Assembly (NCBI GenBank): GCA_934662925.1
Contig: CAKUKL010000007.1
Location: 1-18,379, forward strand
Reading direction: 5' to 3'
From: an uncultured Oscillospiraceae bacterium
Lineage (GTDB): Bacteria > Bacillota > Clostridia > Oscillospirales > Oscillospiraceae
DNA length: 18,379 bases
The notes beneath the pieces are model-generated. The model had not been told where the DNA came from. It did no database searches and saw only the letters and a program-made list of their open reading frames with translations. Made by a program: the position numbers and the translations under genes. Positions 13,275 to 18,379 of this stretch are shown here, in pieces; position 1 is the stretch's first letter; each line of letters opens with the position of its first letter.

Positions 13275-14042
13275 ATGTTAGATCAGTTTTCCCGCACGGA
13301 GCTTTTGCTGGGCCGGGAGGCCATGGACCGGCTCCGCGCCGCCCGGGTGGCCGTGTTCGGCATCGGCGGCGTGGGCGGCTACGCCGTGGAGGCGCTGGCC
13401 CGCAGCGGGATCGGCACGCTGGATCTCATTGACGACGACCGGGTGTGCCTGACCAACCTCAACCGGCAGATCATCGCCACCCGCAGCACCATCGGCAAGT
13501 ACAAGGTGGACGTGGCCCGGGACCGGGTGCTGGACATCAACCCCAACGCAACGGTGAACGTCCACAAGACCTTCTACGGGCCTCAGACGGCGGAGCAGTT
13601 TGACTTCACCCTGTACGACTACGTCATCGACGCCATCGACACCGTCACCGGCAAGCTGGCGCTGGTGGAGCAGGCCCACCGCGCCGGGACGCCCATCATC
13701 AGCTGCATGGGGGCGGGGAACAAAATGGACCCCACCGCCTTTCAGGTGGCGGACATTTATAAGACGTCCATGTGCCCGCTGGCCCGGATCATGCGCAAGG
13801 AGCTGAAAAAACGGGGCATCCCGAAGCTGAAGGTGGTGTACTCTCAGGAGCCCGCCATGACGCCCATGGAGACCGAGGAGATCAGCTGCAAGAATCACTG
13901 CATCTGCCCGCCGGGCACCGCCCGGAAGTGCACCCAGCGGCGGCAGGTGCCGGGGAGCAACGCCTTTGTGCCGTCGGTGGCCGGGCTGATCTGCGCCGGA
14001 GAGGTGGTAAAGGACCTGTGCGGCTTCCAGCCGCAGAAATAA
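13275..14042 (+). CDS. tcdA: tRNA threonylcarbamoyladenosine dehydratase TcdA (ThiF/E1-like)
   Basis: A 255-residue E1-like enzyme that uses ATP to cyclise t6A37 of ANN-reading tRNAs to ct6A. The Rossmann ATP-binding motif is VAVFGIGGVGGYAVEALARSGIG (GxGGxG at 29-34), followed by LIDDDRVCLTNLNRQI, GKYKVDVARDR, and DAIDTVTGKLALVEQAH with the conserved Asp. A C-terminal block (SMCPLARIMRKELKKRGI, then VVYSQEP) distinguishes the YgdL/TcdA branch from ThiF and MoeB. Clostridial copies often carry the Cys-rich NHCICPPGTARKC segment seen here. The start at ATG 13275 has GAGG eight bases upstream. It begins a three-gene plus-strand operon with the unknown 135-residue protein 37 bases downstream. Length and motifs are normal. 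Confidence 0.9.
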   Translation: MLDQFSRTELLLGREAMDRLRAARVAVFGIGGVGGYAVEALARSGIGTLDLIDDDRVCLTNLNRQIIATRSTIGKYKVDVARDRVLDINPNATVNVHKTFYGPQTAEQFDFTLYDYVIDAIDTVTGKLALVEQAHRAGTPIISCMGAGNKMDPTAFQVADIYKTSMCPLARIMRKELKKRGIPKLKVVYSQEPAMTPMETEEISCKNHCICPPGTARKCTQRRQVPGSNAFVPSVAGLICAGEVVKDLCGFQPQK

Positions 14043-14079
14043 ACGCGCCGCTGGCCGCGGCGGAAAGGGGAATCGTCTC

Positions 14080-14487
14080 ATGACCCTCATCATCTGCGCG
14101 GACGACCGGGGCGGCATGGCCTTCAACCGCCGCCGCCAGAGTCAGGACCGGATCGTCCGGGAACACATTCTGGCCGACGCCGCCGGAGGGCGGCTGTGGA
14201 TGAGCCCGTACTCCGCCCGGCAGTTCGGGCCGGAGCAGGCGGACCACATTTCGGCGGATGAGGATTTTCTCGCCAAGGCCGGGGCGGCGGACGCATGCTT
14301 TGTGGAGCTTTCCGACCCGGCGGCGGCCCTCGCCCGGGCGGACCGGCTCATCGTGTACCGCTGGAACCGGACGTACCCCTTCGATCTGGCCGTCAGCCTG
14401 CCGCCGGAGGGCTGGACGCTGGCGGGGACGGAGGAATTTCCCGGCCACTCCCACGAAAAAATCACAAAGGAAGTTTACATCCGATGA
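14080..14487 (+). CDS. Conserved protein of unknown function, coupled to a secreted nuclease
   Basis: A 135-residue soluble protein with no signal peptide or membrane segment, and no domain I can name. Its striking segments look like conserved motifs: MTLIICADDRGGMAFNRRRQSQD at the N-terminus, RLWMSPYSARQF, DEDFLAKAG, RLIVYRWNRTYPFDL and the C-terminal EFPGHSHEKITKEVYIR. The clustered Arg, Asp and His residues could form an active or binding site, but no function is claimed. AAAGGGGAA precedes ATG 14080. Its stop overlaps the nuclease start as ATGA (14484-14487), so the two are translationally coupled and probably made in fixed proportion. This suggests a shared job, such as secretion, maturation or nucleotide salvage (inference). 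Confidence 0.75.
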   Translation: MTLIICADDRGGMAFNRRRQSQDRIVREHILADAAGGRLWMSPYSARQFGPEQADHISADEDFLAKAGAADACFVELSDPAAALARADRLIVYRWNRTYPFDLAVSLPPEGWTLAGTEEFPGHSHEKITKEVYIR

Positions 14488-15383
14488 AACAGAAGATCTT
14501 TGCCCGTCTGGCCCTGCTGGCCGCCCTGCTGCTGGCGCTGTCCGGCTGCGGCGCCATGGACGTCCCCGCCGGGACCCCCGCGCCCAGTCAGGCCCAGTCC
14601 GCCGGGAGCTTCACCTTCTCCCTTGACAACATCCCGGAGTACAGCGGCGAGGCCTATGTGGTGCTCAACGACAATGTCCCAGACTTCCCGGAGGCGGACA
14701 AGGGCAGCACCACCGCCTTTGAGGATTACAGCCCGCTGGACGAACTGGGCCGCTGCGGCCCGGCCTACGCCAACGTGTGCCTTGAGACCATGCCCACCGA
14801 AAAGCGGGGAAACATCGGGCAGGTGAAACCCTCCGGCTGGAAAACCGCCAAGTATGACTGCGTGGACGGCAAGTACCTCTACAACCGCTGCCACCTCATC
14901 GGCTACCAGCTGACGGCGGAAAACGCCAACGACCGGAACCTCATCACCGGCACCCGGTACATGAACGTGGTGGGGATGCTGCCCTTTGAGAATCTGGTGG
15001 CCGACTTTGTCAAGGAGACGGAGTACCACGTGCTCTACCGGGTGACGCCCATTTTCTACGAGGATGAGCTGGTGGCCCGGGGCGTGCAGATGGAGGCCCT
15101 GTCCGTAGAGGACGGCGGCGAGGGCGTGTGCTACAACGTGTACGTCTACAACGTCCAGCCCGGCGTGGTCATCAGCTACGCCGACGGGGACAGCCATCTG
15201 GCGGACAGCGAGGCCAACGGCGAGATCGTCAGCTATGTGCTCAACACCAACTCGAAGAAGTTCCACCAGCCCGGCGCAGCCTGCGCCGCCTCCATCAGCG
15301 AGAGCAACCGGCAGGACTACTCCGGCACCCGGGAGAACCTCATCGCGCAAGGCTATACCCCTTGCGGCCAATGCAAGCCATAA
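14484..15383 (+). CDS. Secreted lipoprotein DNA/RNA non-specific endonuclease (DNA-entry nuclease type)
   Basis: A 299-residue exported nuclease. The lipoprotein signal LLALSGCG predicts lipidation of Cys22, tethering it to the outside of the membrane. The nuclease core resembles EndA/NUC1-type proteins: YNRCHLIGYQLTAENANDRN holds the catalytic His137 in an NRCHL variant of the usual DRGHL motif, followed by NLITGTRYMN with the Mg-binding Asn. A separate C-terminal Cys/His-rich tail (NTNSKKFHQP, then YTPCGQCKP) is typical of clostridial members of this family. Likely roles are nutrient or DNA acquisition or breakdown of extracellular DNA. AAAGGAAG lies about ten bases upstream, and the ATG overlaps the stop of the preceding gene. 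Stop at 15383; hairpins follow. Confidence 0.85.
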   Translation: MKQKIFARLALLAALLLALSGCGAMDVPAGTPAPSQAQSAGSFTFSLDNIPEYSGEAYVVLNDNVPDFPEADKGSTTAFEDYSPLDELGRCGPAYANVCLETMPTEKRGNIGQVKPSGWKTAKYDCVDGKYLYNRCHLIGYQLTAENANDRNLITGTRYMNVVGMLPFENLVADFVKETEYHVLYRVTPIFYEDELVARGVQMEALSVEDGGEGVCYNVYVYNVQPGVVISYADGDSHLADSEANGEIVSYVLNTNSKKFHQPGAACAASISESNRQDYSGTRENLIAQGYTPCGQCKP

Positions 15384-15397
15384 GTACATAAAAGCGC

Positions 15398-15462
15398 CCC
15401 GGACATTTGCCGGGTGGTCGTAAAACAGTTAATGGAGCGTATCGATACAGATACGCTCCATT
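15398..15462 (+). terminator. Hairpins after the nuclease gene, possible terminator
   Basis: A small stem (CCCGG 15398-15402 with CCGGG 15410-15414) is followed by a perfect 13-bp stem: AATGGAGCGTATC (15431-15443) with its complement at 15450-15462. T tracts on either side are poor, so intrinsic termination is possible but not certain. The second stem lies between the nuclease operon and the convergent Vat gene and could serve both. Confidence 0.45.
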
Positions 15463-15495
15463 TCACATGCCAACATACTATGGTAAAGGGGTACG

Positions 15496-15528
15496 TCCCT
15501 TGGCTCTCCCTTTGGGAGAGCCAAGGGA
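15496..15528. repeat. Perfect 15-bp hairpin with a three-base loop (REP-like palindrome)
   Basis: TCCCTTGGCTCTCCC (15496-15510) pairs with GGGAGAGCCAAGGGA (15514-15528) around TTT, with no T tail. It resembles the GGCTCTCCC...GGGAGAGCC palindromes scattered between genes in some Oscillospiraceae genomes; that comparison is from memory. It is probably a dispersed palindromic element rather than a terminator. Confidence 0.45.
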
Positions 15529-15595
15529 TGCCCGCACGGTACACTCAAAGGTGCATAGAAGTGCGCCCTTTATCAGTTTAACAAATCAAAATTTA

Positions 15596-16237
15596 TCAGC
15601 CTAATTGCTTTTTGATTTCAGCTTTCACTTTATCCAAATCACTGCAAGTCAAAATAGGAATGAGCCCGTTGATTTCGTCAATGCTCCTGTCCCACCACTT
15701 AAATTTAAGCAGCAATTCAATCAGTTCATCGTCAAAGCGCTTTTGAATCGCTCTTGCGGGGTTTCCAACGACTTTTGTATATGGTGCAACATCACTGCCC
15801 ACAACGCTGTTTGCACCAATGATTGCTCCGTCTCCAATGTGAACGCCAGGGAGAATCACCGCATTTTGCCCAATCCAAACATCATTTCCGATAACAGTAT
15901 CTCCTTTTAATGATATATCCGTCTTTGCAGGCGGCAACATTTCCCACCCCTCCAAGGTATAGAACGGAAATGTGGAGACAGCGTTCATCTGATGGTTTGC
16001 GCCGTTCATCACAAACTCAACTCCGGCGGCGATTTGACAGAACTTCCCGATGATGAGTTTATCGTCATTCCACTCGTACAAATGTGAAACATGACTTTCA
16101 AAATCCGAATCAGCAATATATGTAAAGTCTCCGACAATAATGTTCGGATTTGTAATTGTCGGCTTCACATATATTTCTTTGTCATACCCTGCAATTGGAT
16201 GGATCGTATTGGGGTTTGGACGTTTTCCATCTTTCAT
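15596..16237 (-). CDS. Vat-family xenobiotic acyltransferase (streptogramin A / CatB-type O-acetyltransferase)
   Basis: A 213-residue left-handed beta-helix (hexapeptide repeat) acetyltransferase that transfers acetyl from CoA to a hydroxyl. It lines up along its whole length with VatD-type proteins: PNPNTIHPI near the N-terminus, [27 protein letters not shown] with catalytic His82, [53 protein letters not shown] and [11 protein letters not shown]. Known members inactivate streptogramin A or chloramphenicol, but chromosomal homologues may have other substrates, so resistance is a candidate function only. I chose ATG 16237 because GAGGG lies seven bases upstream. The ATG at 16279 overlaps the -10 and cannot be used. 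The gene is clearly AT-richer than its neighbours, which suggests horizontal acquisition. Confidence 0.85.
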   Translation of the reverse strand: MKDGKRPNPNTIHPIAGYDKEIYVKPTITNPNIIVGDFTYIADSDFESHVSHLYEWNDDKLIIGKFCQIAAGVEFVMNGANHQMNAVSTFPFYTLEGWEMLPPAKTDISLKGDTVIGNDVWIGQNAVILPGVHIGDGAIIGANSVVGSDVAPYTKVVGNPARAIQKRFDDELIELLLKFKWWDRSIDEINGLIPILTCSDLDKVKAEIKKQLG

Positions 16238-16277
16238 CTGAATTCCCTCTTCAAATTCCAGCTTATTGATCTGTTTC

Positions 16278-16306
16278 ATTGTATCATACGGCTTCAGTAT
16301 ACGCAA
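16278..16306 (-). promoter_or_regulatory. Promoter of the Vat-family gene
   Basis: On the minus strand, TTGCGT (16301-16306) and TACAAT (16278-16283) are spaced by 17 bases. The start is expected near 16271, leaving a leader of about 34 bases. The -35 abuts the T tail of the preceding terminator. Confidence 0.6.
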
Positions 16307-16338
16307 GAAAAGTCCCGGCAGACATGACTGCCGGGACT
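16304..16338 (-). terminator. Rho-independent terminator of the 147-residue protein gene
   Basis: AGTCCCGGCAG (16311-16321) pairs perfectly with CTGCCGGGACT (16328-16338). On the minus strand it is followed by TTTCTT, so it ends the upstream minus-strand gene just before the Vat promoter. Confidence 0.85.
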
Positions 16339-16400
16339 GAAACTGTTTTACGGCCTCCCGGTCTTGTCCGGAGAGGTTTTTGGTCTTAGAAAATCCTTTT

Positions 16401-16844
16401 TTACTTCTGGCGGTTGGCGTACAGCTTCTGCCACTGGGCGAAGGCGGCGCGGAAATCGCGGCGGTTGACCTCGCGCTTGGCGCTCTCCTCGCGGACGGTG
16501 CCGATGACAAAGTCCCGGTCGGCAAAGCGGATCCAGGTCTTGAAAATATCGACCTCGCCGTTCTCCTCCACCTTCCAGAGGACCTCCAGCTCACCGGCCA
16601 GGCCCTCCAGATCGGCGTTGCCCCACCACTTGAAAATGTAATCCATGCCCACCAGATTGGGGAAGCTCTCGCTGCGCAGGAAGCTCACGCCGTCGGGAGC
16701 CTCGTAGAAGTTCTCCTCCCACTGATCCACACCGGCATTCCGGTTCTTCAGCCAGATGTTGCGCACTCTGTCCGCCAGATGGTTGGCCATGTTATCCATG
16801 GCGGTGGTCGCCCCTGCCTTTTCCATGATCTCACTGATCAGCAT
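16401..16844 (-). CDS. Hypothetical acidic cytoplasmic protein
   Basis: A 147-residue protein that I do not recognise. It has no signal peptide or membrane helix and is moderately acidic and Trp-rich. Visible segments include [77 protein letters not shown] and the basic end [13 protein letters not shown]. Alternating hydrophobic strands in the middle suggest a small alpha/beta fold. The start at ATG 16844 has AGGAGG eight bases upstream; the upstream in-frame ATG at 16973 would run through the promoter. It stands alone with its own promoter and terminator, so the neighbours give no functional hint. Confidence 0.75.
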   Translation of the reverse strand: MLISEIMEKAGATTAMDNMANHLADRVRNIWLKNRNAGVDQWEENFYEAPDGVSFLRSESFPNLVGMDYIFKWWGNADLEGLAGELEVLWKVEENGEVDIFKTWIRFADRDFVIGTVREESAKREVNRRDFRAAFAQWQKLYANRQK

Positions 16845-16892
16845 CGTACATTCCTCCTGTTGAAATATTGTGGATATTTGCTCTTCAGCCGT

Positions 16893-16922
16893 ATCATAAC
16901 ACGATTCCGCGGCGTTTTTCAA
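16893..16922 (-). promoter_or_regulatory. sigma-A promoter of the 147-residue protein gene
   Basis: On the minus strand, TTGAAA (16917-16922) and TATGAT (16893-16898) are spaced by 18 bases, with a leader of about 40 bases to ATG 16844. Confidence 0.65.
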
Positions 16923-17216
16923 TGCGGATTTTTGCAGAATCAGAGCTGGCAAATCAGACAATTTTTGTAGCATTCATTTGGACGTTTCGCCCATAATTTC
17001 TTTTGACAAATTATATACAGGAAAAAATGAATACTCCATCCGCCTTGTTCAGGGAACGAAACGGCGCAATCCCTGCTTCCGCAGGACTTCCACAACTTCC
17101 ACAAAGTTTTCCACAGAGGAAAGCGCCGGGGTCGCCGGCGCTTTTTATTCATCATCGGGTTACATAACATCTGTCAAGAGATTTTCCCCGACAAATTTTC
17201 ACAAAAATTTTACAAT
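16923..17216. other. Non-coding region with TTCCACA repeats and AT-rich flanks
   Basis: No credible gene is present. It holds TTGACA at 17003-17008 with no convincing -10, a small hairpin (CCTGC 17072-17076 with GCAGG 17081-17085), and three copies of TTCCACA at 17088, 17097 and 17109. The last copy is TTTTCCACA, one base from the DnaA box TTATCCACA. The terminator at 17120-17148 follows. AT-rich stretches lie at about 16985-17035 and 17151-17220. The short open frames here have no family resemblance or ribosome binding site. Confidence 0.5.
17120..17148. terminator. Rho-independent terminator between the 147-residue protein gene and mogA
   Basis: AAAGCGCCGG (17120-17129) pairs with CCGGCGCTTT (17135-17144) around five bases. 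On the plus strand TTTTTATTC follows; on the minus strand TTTCC. It may end the moaA-MOSC-mogA operon, whose last stop is about 70 bases away. The better T tract is on the plus strand, where no upstream gene is known. Confidence 0.8.
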
Positions 17217-17711
17217 TCAATGACGGGCGCAGTTTGCGTCGTTTCCCCGGAGGATGTCCAGCCCGTGGCCCAGCGCCGGGAGGATGTGCTCCAGACACTC
17301 CCGCACCGCCTTGGGGGAGCCGGGGAGGTTTACGATGAGGGTGCCCTTCCGGATGCCCGCCGCGGCGCGGCTGAGCATGGCCCGGTCGGTGAACTGGGCG
17401 GAATAGGCCCGCATGGACTCGGGGATGCCGGGGGTGGGCCGCTCCACCACGTCCATGGTGGCCTCGGGGGTGCAGTCCCGGGGGGAGAAGCCGGTGCCGC
17501 CGGTGGTGACCACCAGCGCCGCTGCGTCCTCGTCGCACAGGCGGGCAAGCTCCGCGGACAGCATGGCCCGGTCGTCGGGCAGCATGACGTAATAGACTAC
17601 CTCAAAGCCCGCCTGCTCCAGCAGTTCCCGGGCGGCGGGGCCGGACAGATCCTCCCGGTTCCCGGCGTAGCCGCTGTCGCTGGCGGTGATGATGGCCGCT
17701 TTGTATTTCAT
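17217..17711 (-). CDS. mogA: Molybdopterin adenylyltransferase, MogA/MoaB family
   Basis: A 164-residue cytoplasmic enzyme that adenylates molybdopterin before molybdate insertion. It has the MoCF_biosynth fold with the substrate-binding loop VVTTGGTGFSPRDCTPEA (GGTG at 71-74, Asp79) and the second signature VNLPGSPKAV (about 128-136). The length is normal for a stand-alone MogA/MoaB. GGAGG lies eight bases before ATG 17711. It starts four bases after the MOSC stop, so the two are tightly coupled in one operon with moaA. MogA and MoaB cannot be separated with certainty from sequence alone, but a MoCo role is clear from context. Confidence 0.9.
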   Translation of the reverse strand: MKYKAAIITASDSGYAGNREDLSGPAARELLEQAGFEVVYYVMLPDDRAMLSAELARLCDEDAAALVVTTGGTGFSPRDCTPEATMDVVERPTPGIPESMRAYSAQFTDRAMLSRAAAGIRKGTLIVNLPGSPKAVRECLEHILPALGHGLDILRGNDANCARH

Positions 17712-17714
17712 GGT

Positions 17715-18149
17715 TCATTCCTCCATAACACTCAGTGTGTCCCCCACGGAGATGGTCCCGCCGTGGAGCACTCTGGTAAATACCCCTTCCCGGGGCATGA
17801 TGCACTCGCCCATCTTCTGAAAGATCTGGCAGCCGTTGTGGCACTCCTTACCGATCTGGGTCAGCTCCAGCACCACGTCGTTGCATTGGAACTTCGTGCC
17901 GATGGGCAGCGAACGGAAGTCGATGCCGGACACCACCAGATTTTCTCCGAAGTCGCCGTCATGGACCTCGGCCCCCCGGGCGCGGAAGGCCTCGATCTTG
18001 TCCCAGCTCAGCAGGGACACCTGACGATGCCACTTTCCGGCGTGGGCGTCGCCCTCGATGCCCCAGTCCTCAATGAATTTTCCGGTGCCCACGTTGGTTT
18101 TTTGCGTCCCCTTGGCGGGGCTGGTGCACACCGCGATCACATTTCCCAT
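17715..18149 (-). CDS. MOSC-domain protein (MoCo sulfurase C-terminal-like)
   Basis: A 144-residue stand-alone MOSC domain. MOSC domains bind molybdenum cofactor or transfer sulfur to it, and small bacterial versions are thought to deliver or sulfurate the cofactor. Visible features are VGTGKFIEDWGIEGDAHAGKWHRQVSLL at the N-terminus, GDFGENLVVSGIDFRSLPIGTKF, and the cysteine region IGKECHNGCQIF, which could carry a persulfide. GGAGG lies eight bases before ATG 18149. It sits four bases after moaA and four bases before mogA, an arrangement common in clostridia, where the two domains are sometimes fused. The exact biochemical role is inferred. Confidence 0.88.
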   Translation of the reverse strand: MGNVIAVCTSPAKGTQKTNVGTGKFIEDWGIEGDAHAGKWHRQVSLLSWDKIEAFRARGAEVHDGDFGENLVVSGIDFRSLPIGTKFQCNDVVLELTQIGKECHNGCQIFQKMGECIMPREGVFTRVLHGGTISVGDTLSVMEE

Positions 18150-18153
18150 ATCC

Positions 18154-18379
18154 TTATCCTCCGATCTGACTCATCATATGGCCCTCGCCGTCAGCTACCG
18201 CGGCGCTGGCAAACCGATGGGCGGCGGGCTTCTGGCAGATGGCGTCTGCCATGGCGGCGGCAAGGGCTTCGTCGCTGCCGGACAGCAGCGGTTTGAGCCA
18301 CACGCCCCTGTCGTATTGCAGGCAGGTCTTCAAAAAGCCGTTGGCCGTCAGCCGCACCCGGTTGCATTGATCGCAGAAC
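18154..18379 (-). CDS. moaA: GTP 3',8-cyclase MoaA, C-terminal part (5' end outside window)
   Basis: The last 75 codons of the radical-SAM enzyme that starts molybdenum-cofactor synthesis by rearranging GTP. The C-terminal [4Fe-4S] cluster ligands are all visible as FCDQCNRVRLTANGFLKTC (C-x2-C-x13-C), followed by LQYDRGVWLKPLL. The protein ends in MMSQIGG, the conserved double-glycine tail that MoaA inserts into its own active site. The N-terminal radical-SAM CxxxCxxC lies beyond the window. First gene seen of the moaA-MOSC-mogA operon. Confidence 0.95.
   Translation of the reverse strand, partial: FCDQCNRVRLTANGFLKTCLQYDRGVWLKPLLSGSDEALAAAMADAICQKPAAHRFASAAVADGEGHMMSQIGG

Noticed and set aside
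13278..14126. 282-codon minus-strand open frame
   Set aside because: It is the antisense shadow of tcdA, rich in His, Gly, Val and Ala, with no domain.
16238..16594. N-terminal extension of the Vat-family protein
   Set aside because: It would translate through a terminator and the gene's own promoter; the residues are low-complexity Ser/Arg/Pro shadow of the neighbouring gene.
16978..17223. Short open frames in the gap before mogA, both strands
   Set aside because: They cross a rho-independent terminator, have no ribosome binding site and match no family I recognise.

Overview
The window looks like a high-GC chromosome segment from an anaerobic gut Clostridium-class bacterium, most likely Oscillospiraceae-type. 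This is inferred from Firmicutes-style ribosome binding sites and sigma-A promoters, GC-rich codon use, a PerR and N-terminal-rubredoxin rubrerythrin pair, an SLH-anchored surface protein and small zinc-ribbon membrane proteins. No species marker is present, so the genus is not claimed.

Layout. (1) 1-1407, minus strand: the 5' part of miaB, cut by the window edge, and a Cof-type HAD phosphatase, separated by a terminator and a clear miaB promoter. (2) 1551-4846, plus strand: a membrane-lipid neighbourhood with an MGDG-synthase/UgtP-like glycosyltransferase, an LPG-synthase-TM (YbhN-like) membrane protein and a PAP2/Aur1-like phosphatase. Three TTAA half-sites at exact 11-bp spacing lie just upstream of the glycosyltransferase promoter and resemble a PhoP box. 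(3) 4976-6266: an IS3-family (IS150-like) element whose orfB is frameshifted. It sits in the loop of a former terminator hairpin, with a CATG duplication. (4) 6313-7726: a histidine kinase with no response regulator beside it. Upstream of it are OmpR-type direct repeats and a possible small RNA ending in a strong plus-strand terminator. (5) 7746-8903: perR and reverse rubrerythrin, an oxidative-stress operon with a good sigma-A promoter and an operator over the start site. (6) 8924-9645: a zinc-ribbon/DUF4190-like membrane protein and an XRE regulator, divergently transcribed across a symmetric double operator that matches the perR operator. (7) 9696-12998: a large secreted protein with ten 21-residue LRRs, about twelve Cys/His modules (six of them from a 384-bp tandem duplication) and three SLH domains. 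(8) 13167-15383: tcdA, a conserved small protein of unknown function, and a secreted lipoprotein nuclease translationally coupled to it. (9) 15384-16306: hairpins and an AT-rich Vat-family xenobiotic acetyltransferase, probably acquired. (10) 16401-18379: an unknown protein, an intergenic region with TTCCACA repeats and a terminator, and a molybdenum-cofactor operon of moaA (partial), a MOSC gene and mogA on the minus strand.

Main themes. PerR, rubrerythrin and perhaps the zinc-ribbon/XRE pair may form one peroxide-responsive circuit through a shared operator of AGTAA, six bases and TTACT. The glycosyltransferase, membrane protein and PAP2 protein could together form and place glycolipids, possibly under phosphate control. 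The surface protein, the nuclease and the Vat enzyme are the accessory, environment-facing part. No CRISPR array, tRNA or rRNA was seen.
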